Shown: positions 31,799 to 38,477 of the stretch, one piece after another
How the letters are laid out: each line of letters starts with the position of its first letter
Position numbering within the stretch: the stretch's first letter is position 1
Assembly (NCBI RefSeq): GCF_001005295.1
Contig: NZ_LBMK01000003.1
Coordinates: 1,123,932-1,162,408, forward strand
Direction: 5' to 3'
Source: Streptomyces yangpuensis
GTDB taxonomy: Bacteria; Actinomycetota; Actinomycetes; Streptomycetales; Streptomycetaceae
Length of the DNA stretch: 38,477 nt
The notes under the pieces: model-generated
Database searches by the model: none
Told to the model about the DNA's origin: nothing
The model's input: the letters and a program-made list of their open reading frames with translations, nothing else
Position numbers and translations under genes: made by a program

Positions 31799-32416
31799 AT
31801 GGGGGTACGAGGGCGAATGCGCGGGACCGGTATCGCAATGGGGGCCGCGGTGGTGGCGGTAGCGGTGGCATCTGGGCCGGCGGCGAGCGCCGACCAGTGG
31901 CGGCCTCGGCCGGGGACCCTGTACATCTCCGACCTGCCCAAGACCGAGTCGTGGCGCGCCGCACCGGTCGCGCGGGGCTGGGGCATGTCGCACGAGTGTC
32001 TGGCGAACTGGCCGGAAGGCCGGCCCGAGGTAAACGTCTGGCACCGGGACTTCAGCACCGCGGAGACCGCCTACGCCGAGCAGAAGGTGGTGGTCTTCGC
32101 CACCGAAGCGGAAGCCATCACCTTCGCGGAAGAGACCCGCAAGAGCTACGCCGAGTGCGCGAACCGCCCGCAGGAACCGGGGGTCACCGCCACCGGTTAC
32201 GACCACGGCGTACTCGACGTGGAGGAAGGGGCGACGTTGCACGGGATGTACACCTTCGACGCCGAGGCGTCCGACCGCCCGCACTTCAACTACCTGTGGG
32301 GCGTCGGCCGCGACGGAGACACCGTCACCTTGAACATGTGGCAGAGCTACTGGGGGGACCCGCCGGTCAGCGAATGGAAGAACACCCTGCGGACCGCCGT
32401 GAACAAGCTGTACTGA
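31799..32416 (+). CDS. Secreted protein, possible PknH-like sensor fold
   Basis: A 205-residue secreted protein. The signal peptide is RGRMRGTGIAMGAAVVAVAV with cleavage near ASA-DQ (about residue 31). The mature domain has HECLANWPEGRPEV, FSTAETAYAEQKVVVFATEA, KSYAECANRP and NYLWGVGRDGDTVTLNMWQS. The two Cys residues and the strand-helix pattern (conserved V-x-F-x-T-x-x-x-A near the middle) resemble extracellular PknH-like sensor domains, but the match is by eye. GGAAGGA is 8 nt before the ATG. There is no kinase nearby. A degenerate region follows. Confidence 0.65.
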   Translation: MGVRGRMRGTGIAMGAAVVAVAVASGPAASADQWRPRPGTLYISDLPKTESWRAAPVARGWGMSHECLANWPEGRPEVNVWHRDFSTAETAYAEQKVVVFATEAEAITFAEETRKSYAECANRPQEPGVTATGYDHGVLDVEEGATLHGMYTFDAEASDRPHFNYLWGVGRDGDTVTLNMWQSYWGDPPVSEWKNTLRTAVNKLY

Positions 32417-32661
32417 CCCGCCACGCGGCAGGCGAAGTGTTCCCGCCCGGCGTTATGAGAGGCGTTACCGCAGTCCAGGGCCACAACGCGGGCTCTGTTC
32501 AGCTGGGTGGGAGCGTGGAGCCCGCCCGCCCACAGCACAGCTGGCCCAAGTACGGCACGCTCCGAGAGCGGGTCGGCCTGGGTACGTCCGCCGTCCATCC
32601 GCCGACCTGTGCCCGTGCCGACCTTCACCTCACTGACCTGCGGCGGTCCGTCTTCAGTGCG

Positions 32662-32769
32662 CGCGGCCGCCGTGGCGGCGGGGGAGCGGCCTGCCGCGGT
32701 GGTCCTCGGCTGGATCGACGACCGGTACGTGGGGGCACTGCACGAGGAGCGGTGGCTGGTCGGCGCGAT
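32662..32769 (+). repeat. 108-bp copy of an internal piece of the HEAT-like gene
   Basis: 32662-32769 matches 18846-18953 without gaps, with four substitutions. It encodes in the same frame RPAAVVLGWIDDRYV-ALHEE. No other part of the HEAT-like gene is present. Its right edge is the exact point where the minus-strand gene at 32770-33094 loses its 3' end. Confidence 0.9.
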
Positions 32770-33094
32770 GAGAGTCGAGCCTGATCCCCGGCCTCTCGTC
32801 GGGGTAGGTGTCAAACACCCAGGTCGCCGGCCCGGTGTACGAGCGAGCCGGCGCGTCGGTGGACTGCCCGCAGTCCGGTCCCGGCCGTGTGACCCGTTCG
32901 AGGTCCGCAGTACCGTCCGCCCGGACCGTCAGGCGGCCGCCGTCCGAGCCTTGCCAGACCCTCGCCACATCAGCGATCGCGAGCGGTTCCTCACGGTCCT
33001 CGCCCAGCTCCATCCGGAAGGCGGCCACCAGCGCCGGGAACAGAGCTGTCGCGCCTGTGAACCACCAGAGGGTCCGCCGCCAGTCGGTACGCAC
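32770..33094 (-). pseudogene. Hypothetical membrane-anchored gene truncated by the 108-bp copy
   Basis: GTG 33094 has AGAAGGAG about 6 nt upstream. The frame reads RTDWRRTLWWFTGATALFPA (one membrane segment), then ADVARVWQGSDGGRLTVRAD, RVTRPGPDCGQSTDAPA and TGPATWVFDTYPDERPGIRL. The motif VARVW-SDGGRL-V-ADG and WVFD...RPGIRLD occurs in small Streptomyces proteins of unknown function. The normal C-terminus is lost at 32770, where sequence from the HEAT-like gene begins on the opposite strand. The frame runs on through the copy to 32654, so a fused product of about 146 residues is possible. Confidence 0.65.
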
Positions 33095-33377
33095 CAGGTG
33101 CTCCTTCTCGTGACAGCCACGGCCGGACTGCACCTCCTGAAGCTGTTGAAGTCCGGGGTGCTGCAAGGGGAGAGCAGGTTCCGCCCGCCAAGGTTGCTTG
33201 TCTGATGATCGTTCTGGCCCCAGGCGTCGGGCTGGGCTGTGTCCGGCCCGTACCCTGCACCCGGTCCGCCCGCCCGACACGTACGGGCGGCCCGTCAGGG
33301 GCACCGTTGCGGAGCTGGGTTTTCACACTCACCACCTGGGATGATGTTGGGCCGAGAGCATGGCAGGGGGATCTGAG

Positions 33378-33947
33378 ATGAGCGGGCGTGTGTCTGCAGG
33401 GGGCGAGTCGGCGGGGGACCGGCTGCCGAGGAGATGGGAGCCGGTTGTGGTTCCCGGTCCAGAGCCTGGCTGGTGGCCCGCGCCCGAATACCAGGGAGGG
33501 AATCCGAATCCCGCGCTGCAGTACGGGATGTGGGACTCTATCGCCCTCTCCCACCGGCCGATCGGTGTGCTGCCACCGCCCATGCAGGCATACGCGGACA
33601 GGCTCCTGCTGGTGGTGGAGAAGAGCTGGGAGGACCTGGGCGCTGTGGACGTCGTCTCGTTCCGCCTGGGCAGGACCTTCTTCGTCCTGAGCCAGTTCAC
33701 CGAGGTGGAGGACACGGGCGTCACTGTGTGGCTCGACTGCCGGCACACCGACGACGAGGCCTCCCTCGCGCTCCTCGCCGAGACTCTGGGAATCCCGGCC
33801 GACTGCGTACGAGATCTCACCTGGTGCCCGCACCCGGTGGTCCGGTTGATGTCGCCACCCCCGTCCCAGGACGCCCGGCGCTCATCGCGCTGGACACGCC
33901 TTCTCCGGAACTTCAGGAAGGCAGGGACCGGTCCTGCGGCCTCCTAG
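33378..33947 (+). CDS. 189-residue protein of unknown function
   Basis: The family is not recognised. ATG 33378 was chosen because AGGGGGA lies about 7 nt upstream; an ATG at 33360 has no site. The core reads SWEDLGAVDVVSFRLGRTFF, then VLSQFTEVEDTGVTVWLDCR, EASLALLAETLGIPADCVRD and WCPHPVVRLM, a plausible small alpha/beta domain. The N-terminus is Pro- and Trp-rich (GPEPGWWPAPEYQ) and the C-terminus basic (RRSSRWTRLLRNFRKAG). No signal peptide. A hairpin that includes the stop codon ends the gene. Confidence 0.7.
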   Translation: MSGRVSAGGESAGDRLPRRWEPVVVPGPEPGWWPAPEYQGGNPNPALQYGMWDSIALSHRPIGVLPPPMQAYADRLLLVVEKSWEDLGAVDVVSFRLGRTFFVLSQFTEVEDTGVTVWLDCRHTDDEASLALLAETLGIPADCVRDLTWCPHPVVRLMSPPPSQDARRSSRWTRLLRNFRKAGTGPAAS

Positions 33948-33960
33948 GAAGAGGAGGCCG
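33937..33960 (+). terminator. Hairpin overlapping the stop codon
   Basis: CGGCCTCCT (33937-33945) pairs perfectly with AGGAGGCCG (33952-33960), loop 6 nt. The stop TAG (33945-33947) lies at the top of the stem. Confidence 0.65.
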
Positions 33961-34148
33961 TCCCATTCACGGGCAAGGGAGTCATGAAAGAGCGCTGGCC
34001 CGGCATGTGTCCGGGATCCCCCGGCAGACCAGCGAACGCCAGGAGCGGCCACTGCGCTGACCGGCCGACCACAGTGCTTCCCGAGGTCGCACGGCTCCCC
34101 GCCGATCCCTCGCTGATCCATCTCTCGTATCACCATGAACACCCCCTC

Positions 34149-34833
34149 ATGCCCTACGAGTTCGAAGAAACGCTCGAGGTCTGGACGGTGAAGGCCCGGA
34201 TCGACGCGGACGTCCTGGCAGAAGACATGGCCGCGTACGAGGACGTCGACCAGGACACGCTGGACGCCGTCCAGGACGTCGCCGTGGGCCGATGTCCTTC
34301 GTCCGGGTACGCATGTCGGCCCCGATCATCCCCTCGAGGCGATGGACGCCTACACCGGTGACGTCTGCCGCATCGGTGAGACGGTGCTGGACGTCGCCAG
34401 CGGGGAGTGGGACAGCGCCTTCGAGGAGGCACTCGCCCATCCGGTCGGGGACCTGCTGGTCATGGACCGGGTCAGCCTGGAACCGGCGTGGCGGGGGTTC
34501 GGCCTCGGCCCGGTCCTGGCGGGCGCGGCCGTCCGCCGGCTGTCGAAGGACTGTGCAGCGGTCGCCTGCGAGCCCGGCTCGGCCGACGGCCGCGACCTGA
34601 CCGAAGCCCAGCATGGCGAAGCTGCCGCCAAGCTTGCGGACACATGGTCCCGCATCGGCTTCGAGCCGCTCGCCGACGGCGTGCACATCCTGGACTGCCG
34701 CCTGCGACGGCCCCACGACCTGCTCGCCGAACGGCAGCGCGAGTTCCAGGAGCTGTGCGGGGCCTGGCGCAACCACACCGCTCGTGAGCATGGCCGGCGG
34801 CGGGGGCCGGCACTCGTCGGGTCCCGGCCGTGA
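34149..34833 (+). pseudogene. GNAT-like acetyltransferase gene with one frameshift
   Basis: The first frame gives MPYEFEETLEVWTVKARIDA and EDVDQDTLDAVQDVA. Near 34285 it must shift to continue as ADVLRPGTHVGPDHPLEAMD, then VLDVASGEWDSAFEEAL and VMDRVSLEPAWRGFGLGPVL. The segment LEPAWRGFGLGPVLAG resembles GNAT motif A (R-G-x-G-x-G/A), which binds acetyl-CoA, followed by a helical end (LLAERQREFQELCGAW). A single base change restores about 228 codons. The first frame is open upstream of 34149 and the true start may be earlier. Substrate unknown. Confidence 0.6.
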
Positions 34834-35067
34834 GCGCCTGAGCGAGACCACCGCCGTGACCGGACCCGTAGAGACGACACGTGTGATCAGTCCCCGTACC
34901 CCCGGAAAGACAGGGCTTGGCCCGGAGCAACAACTGCTGCGCGACCTGAAAGAAGCCGCAGCGGCCCCTACCGGCAAGCCACCCGTGCCTAGCCAGCGGA
35001 CTCGGCGACAGGACGGGGGCATGGTGGAGCTGCTCCCGCATCGGGCCGCGGCCGCAGCCTCGGCTGT

Positions 35068-35898
35068 TCAGGCGCTGTCGATGCGAGCAAGCAAGGCCTG
35101 GGCCTCGGCGGTGCGGCGGTGGTCCGGTCCGAAGGCGGCCAGGCACGCGTCGTGGGCGGCTGCGGCGAGGGAGCGGGCCTTGGTGCCACGCCCCAGGCCG
35201 AGGAGGGAGGCGGCCGTGGCCAGCTCGACGGCGCCGGTCTCCGGGCGGCGCTGCTCCTGAGGCAGACGTCGGCGCAGCCCGTCGGCGCGCTCCGCCTCGG
35301 CGAGGGCCTCCTCGTGGCGGTCCTGGCCGTTGAGGCTGCGGGCCAGACCGAGACGCAGGACCAGGCTGAAGCGGTCCGGTGCGCGATGGGCGGAAAGCGC
35401 TTCCCGTGCCAGCTCCTCGGCCTCCAGGTGGCGTCCCAGCGCGGTGAGGGCGTAGATCTGCCCGTTGCGGGCGGCCGTTGCTATGAGCGGCATGTCCGGC
35501 CCTGTGCCGCGGGCCGCGATCCCGGCGACGGCCGCGCATTCTGCCTCGCATTCGGCGTACCGGGCGAGTGAGCTCAACGCCTGCGCGCGGTCCGAGCGCA
35601 GTTTGAGGGTCTGCGGGTGTTCGGCGCCGAAGATCCTGCCGGCGACTGGCAGCAGTGCGTCGTATGTGCTGACGGCATCGGCATGACGGCCTTGAGCGCC
35701 CGCAGCGAGCGCGGCGATACCCAGGGCCAGCGGCGCGTACGTGTCGCTGGCCGACCGCGACCGGGCCGCCGCCACGGAGCGTGCCTCGGCCTCAGCCTCC
35801 GCAAAACGCCCCGCCTGGTACAGAGCCGTGGCCTGGGTCAAAGGGGTTCTCGTTGTCCGACCGGCTTCGTCTCGGCTGCGCCACCGAAAGAGATTCAT
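35068..35898 (-). CDS. TPR-repeat protein
   Basis: A 276-residue helical protein made of tetratricopeptide-like repeats: ALYQAGRFAEAEAEARSVAA, GRHADAVSTYDALLPVAGRI, LSSLARYAECEAECAAV, ALGRHLEAEELAREAL and GQDRHEEALAEAERAD. The last repeat ends FGPDHRRTAEAQALLARI. The pattern GRxxEAExxAR and FGxxHPxTLxxR is that of Streptomyces TPR proteins of regulatory or scaffold type. The N-terminus is MNLFRWRSRDEAGR with no signal. Partner and role unknown. It is read away from the PKD gene's 3' end, in the same direction, with a strong hairpin between them. Confidence 0.85.
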   Translation of the reverse strand: MNLFRWRSRDEAGRTTRTPLTQATALYQAGRFAEAEAEARSVAAARSRSASDTYAPLALGIAALAAGAQGRHADAVSTYDALLPVAGRIFGAEHPQTLKLRSDRAQALSSLARYAECEAECAAVAGIAARGTGPDMPLIATAARNGQIYALTALGRHLEAEELAREALSAHRAPDRFSLVLRLGLARSLNGQDRHEEALAEAERADGLRRRLPQEQRRPETGAVELATAASLLGLGRGTKARSLAAAAHDACLAAFGPDHRRTAEAQALLARIDSA

Positions 35899-35987
35899 GC
35901 CCGGAGCATACGAATGCCGTCTGCCCTGGCACGGCCCCGGACCGCCGATCGAGCGGTCGGCCGGCCCCGGTTCTCCGCGCTCGGGGC

Positions 35988-36020
35988 GCGCCGCCCGGGT
36001 GGCTTAGACCCGGGCGGCGC
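35988..36020 (-). terminator. 13-bp hairpin downstream of the PKD gene
   Basis: GCGCCGCCCGGGT (35988-36000) and ACCCGGGCGGCGC (36008-36020) pair perfectly with a 7-nt loop. It lies about 150 bp after the PKD gene stop and 90 bp before the TPR start on the minus strand, so it probably ends the PKD transcript. Confidence 0.7.
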
Positions 36021-36169
36021 CTGTGACACGCAAGTTGAGGGCCCACGCGTCACGCCCAGGCTAGGTCAACCACCTTTTCCCCGGCGGGCGGGCCTTCGCC
36101 AAGATCTGACGGCGACGGCGACGGCGGCCGTGGCCGGCGGATCGTCGTGGCATGGGGTACTGGGACTGC

Positions 36170-37852
36170 TCAGTGCCGGTCGTAGATGCCGAAGATGTCG
36201 ATGATGAGGTCGGTGTTGTTGCCGCTGCGGTTGAAGAAGTCGACGATGCCGTGGTTGCCGGTGCTCGCCTGGACCAGGTTGGGCACGGTCTTGCCGGCCG
36301 TCCAGTTCAGGGTGGAGGAGTTCGGTGCGACCGGCGGGGTATGTGTCTTGTTCTCGTACTGCCACAGGGCGTTGGGGTCGGGGGCGACCGTGAGGTGTCC
36401 GGGGCCGCCGGTGTTGGTGACGGTGGTGTTGAGCACCATGGCGGTGGCCGTCGGGTCCTCCTCGCCGTAGGTCGAGAAGATGTAGCGGTAGGGCTTCAGG
36501 GGCCCGGAGGGCCACTGCGCGGGGTCGCGGGTGTCGAGGTCTCTCTTGGGGCGGATGGGAATGTAGGCGCTCACGCTCTCGGGGCTGTAGTAGCCGACGA
36601 CGTCGACGATGACGTCGGCCGGGTCCCAGCCGCCGTTGCGGACGTTGATCTTTCCGTCCGCGCCGATAGGGACGATGACCGCGTTGGCGATGGTCTGCCC
36701 GCCGGTGAAGTTCAGGTTGGAGGTGTTCGGCGCGGCCTGGCCGCTGGGGAAGACGGTCAGGTGGCCGGCCGCCCGCGGGTTGGTGACGGTCACGTTGAGC
36801 GCCACGGCCTTCGCGCCGGCCGGGACGCCACGGGTGCCGGCGATCTGCACGGCGAACTGGCTCTGGCCGGAGACCGGGCCCCGGGAGGTGCCGAGGCCCT
36901 CGCGGGTGTCGACGAAACGGGTGGGGTCGGTCGGGGTGTAGCCGTTGGCCGAGGTCCGGGTGAAGTAGCCGGTCACGTCGGCGATCAGGTCGACGCCCTG
37001 CTCGCCGCTGTTGTACAGGTTCACGTAGCCGTTCTTGCCGACCGGCACGATCACCAGGTTCGGTACCGAGTCGCCGGCCGCGTAGTTCACGTTCGACGTC
37101 GTCGGGCGGTCGGTGCCGTCGGCGTACGCGCGGACGTGACCGGCGGCCCTGGTGTTGGTGACCGTGACGTTGAGGACCACGGCGGCGACGTCGGCCGGGA
37201 TGCCGTGGTTCCCGGCGACCTTCACACGGGTCTCGCCCCACGCCGGCACCGGCGCGGCCTGCGCGGTGCCCGTGCCGTCGCGGGTGTCGAGCAGACGGGT
37301 GGGGCTGTGCGGGGTGAACTCCGAGCCCGGAGTGATGAACGGCATCTCGTTGGTCGCCGATACGCCCGCGGCGCCGTCGGGGCCGTAGACGGTGACCTTG
37401 ACCGTGTAGCTGCCCACCTCGGCGTAGGTGTGGTGGGTGGTGATGGTCGTGCTGCCGCTGGCGACCTCGCCGCTGTTTGTGCCGTCGCCCCAGTCGATCA
37501 CGACCGAGAGCACGTTCAGGTCACTGGTGATCTCGGTCTTCAGGGCGATCGTCCGGGCGCTGCCGGCCGTGCCGCTGAGACCGATCTTGATGTCACCGTC
37601 CACAGCGGCACCCGCCCCCTGCGCAGCGGCCGCAGTCTTGCTTCCCGCGGCCGGCGGGGTCTTCTGCACCGACCGGTCGGCCGGGCTGCTGAAGGTGAAC
37701 GCGTTCGCGGCGCTCTTGAGCAGGTCCCTGGACGAGGTGACGCCGTGGGTCCCGTCGGCGGACGGTCCCGCGGCCTGGGCCATGCCCCCCGGCACGAACC
37801 CGATGCCTGCCGCGATCACGGCAGCGGAAAAAACGAGTCGGCGACTGCGCAC
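36170..37852 (-). CDS. Secreted PKD-domain protein with three beta repeats
   Basis: A 560-residue exported protein. Signal peptide about 1-27 (RLVFSAAVIAAGIGFVPG, AQA-A). A PKD-like domain at about 90-170 has VVIDWGDGTNSG and HHTYAEVGSYTVKVTVYGPD. Three repeats of about 125 residues follow; each starts P-TR-LDTRDG (TRLLDTRDGTGT, TRFVDTREGLGT, KRDLDTRDPAQW). Each then has AVVLNVTVTNTRAAGHVRAY or a variant, and ends near DLIADVTGYF, DVIVDVVGYY or DLIIDIFGIY. The repeats are known from secreted actinobacterial proteins; their ligand is unknown. GTG 37852 has AGGGGGG about 6 nt upstream. Confidence 0.88.
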   Translation of the reverse strand: MRSRRLVFSAAVIAAGIGFVPGGMAQAAGPSADGTHGVTSSRDLLKSAANAFTFSSPADRSVQKTPPAAGSKTAAAAQGAGAAVDGDIKIGLSGTAGSARTIALKTEITSDLNVLSVVIDWGDGTNSGEVASGSTTITTHHTYAEVGSYTVKVTVYGPDGAAGVSATNEMPFITPGSEFTPHSPTRLLDTRDGTGTAQAAPVPAWGETRVKVAGNHGIPADVAAVVLNVTVTNTRAAGHVRAYADGTDRPTTSNVNYAAGDSVPNLVIVPVGKNGYVNLYNSGEQGVDLIADVTGYFTRTSANGYTPTDPTRFVDTREGLGTSRGPVSGQSQFAVQIAGTRGVPAGAKAVALNVTVTNPRAAGHLTVFPSGQAAPNTSNLNFTGGQTIANAVIVPIGADGKINVRNGGWDPADVIVDVVGYYSPESVSAYIPIRPKRDLDTRDPAQWPSGPLKPYRYIFSTYGEEDPTATAMVLNTTVTNTGGPGHLTVAPDPNALWQYENKTHTPPVAPNSSTLNWTAGKTVPNLVQASTGNHGIVDFFNRSGNNTDLIIDIFGIYDRH

Positions 37853-38342
37853 CGGCCCCCCTGGTGTTGTCGAACGGCCAAGTTGATCTCGAAGAAGCGT
37901 TCACACTACAGAGCCGCTTCACCCGGCACAGAGGGAGTTTTGGGGCGGCGCGACCGCGTAAAGGTCCCTTTGCGCCACCGCTCCGCGGCCGTTTGTGTCA
38001 TCGATCACGCGCCCAGGACGTCCCCACCGCGCGGAACCCGCCGCCCGAATGCACCCCGCGTTCGGCGCCCGGGGCTGCCCCCTGAACCCCTGCTGTACGT
38101 CGAGCGGTGAACGCATGGTGCCGGATAACTCCCTGAAATAGTCTCCCCGACGCGGCCGAGGATGGCCCCTCTCGGGCCTCTGAGGGGTGCTTGGGCGGAC
38201 AGGGGGCCGGGGTCTGGAGGGGTTCCGTCTCTGCCTTCTCCGGGGGTCGTAACAGCCCACTCCAGCCCTCCTGATATGCCGTCTGACCTGGCCGTTCATG
38301 CCCCTCGTTCCTATCATCGGTCTCGGTCGAAAGGGGGGCCGG
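37853..38342. other. Divergent intergenic region
   Basis: About 490 bp between the divergent PKD gene and the methyltransferase-like gene; it should hold both promoters. No gene is supported. Only a weak hairpin CCCCTC/GAGGGG near 8166 bases from 30 kb (about 38166-38187) was seen. Confidence 0.4.
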
Positions 38343-38477
38343 ATGGACCGGACCGTACGCACCGTCGAGGACGTTCTCGCGCTATCGGACGGGCTCTTCA
38401 CATCTGAATCCGAGGCCGGCCGCTTGGTGACAGGCGACGGAAAGGGCTTCTGGGACGGCTTCTATGCCGACCGGTCG
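38343..38477 (+). CDS. Probable SAM-dependent methyltransferase (3' partial)
   Basis: ATG 38343 has a GGGGGG stretch about 6 nt upstream. The 45 visible residues read RTVRTVEDVLALSDGLFTSE, then GDGKGFWDGFYADRS, and the frame leaves the window. The segment FWDGFYADRS matches the N-terminal helix of a class I methyltransferase group common in Streptomyces, where a GCGxGRN SAM-binding motif would follow outside the window. The assignment rests on this short motif. Confidence 0.6.
   Translation, partial: MDRTVRTVEDVLALSDGLFTSESEAGRLVTGDGKGFWDGFYADRS

Noticed and set aside
36152..38110. 652-codon plus-strand open frame opposite the PKD gene
   Set aside because: Val/Gly/Asp-rich shadow of a gene with a signal peptide and regular repeats on the other strand.
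1..38477. CRISPR arrays, tRNA and rRNA genes
   Set aside because: No regularly spaced direct repeats with unique spacers and no cloverleaf or rRNA-like segment were seen; the GCAGT cluster is too short and irregular for CRISPR.

Overview
The window is high-GC actinobacterial DNA and almost certainly comes from a Streptomyces chromosome. The markers are a rodlin, a GH19 chitinase behind a DasR-type chitinase promoter, an RheA/HSP18 heat-shock pair with its operators, a BldC/MerR-like regulator, a SigB/SigF-class sigma factor, frequent GTG/TTG starts and strong third-position GC bias. Many truncated insertion sequences and broken genes suggest an accessory segment, perhaps a chromosome arm; that location is inference.

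Layout. 1-5.0 kb: the 3' end of a secreted protein with a P-domain, a terminator, a large ATPase-LuxR regulator (LAL type), and on the minus strand a chitinase and a rodlin. 4.8-6.0 kb: a PPK2 polyphosphate kinase and, just downstream, a small gene broken by a 10-bp tandem duplication. 6.0-11.7 kb is a stress-type island. It holds a roughly 600-bp structured, repeat-rich leader before a MerR-like regulator, a small zinc-knuckle protein, a repressor of RheA type divergent from hsp18 with two TGTCATC-N5-GATGACA-type operators, two DUF2267 proteins and a SigB-class sigma factor. 12.3-15.0 kb: a BtrH-like protein, then a secreted-protein/membrane-protein pair that ends at a near-ideal terminator.

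15.0-34.8 kb is a mosaic of intact accessory genes among gene debris. Intact genes include a lipoprotein, a HEAT-like/DGHHRL protein, two SUKH (SMI1/KNR4) genes, an MmpS-like protein, an alpha/beta hydrolase, a DUF3592 protein and several secreted or unknown proteins. Debris includes Tn3 transposase, resolvase and GyrB fragments, IS982, IS110 and two IS5-family remnants, pieces of helicase-associated genes, an internally deleted zinc-ribbon gene, a type-VII-substrate-like gene with three frameshifts, and a 108-bp copy of an internal piece of the HEAT-like gene that truncates another gene 14 kb away. 35.0-38.5 kb: a TPR protein, a secreted PKD protein with three repeats, and the start of a probable methyltransferase.

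The most coherent functional unit is the stress island: heat-responsive chaperone with its own repressor, a sigma factor and a second regulator behind an unusual leader. The strongest candidates for something undescribed are that leader, the secreted/membrane pair at 14.1-15.0 kb, and the 15-bp inverted-repeat element at 25.3-26.6 kb that carries a hydrolase and no complete transposase. All family calls are from reading the sequence; no database search was run. Because many broken genes differ by single bases, some frameshifts could be sequencing errors.
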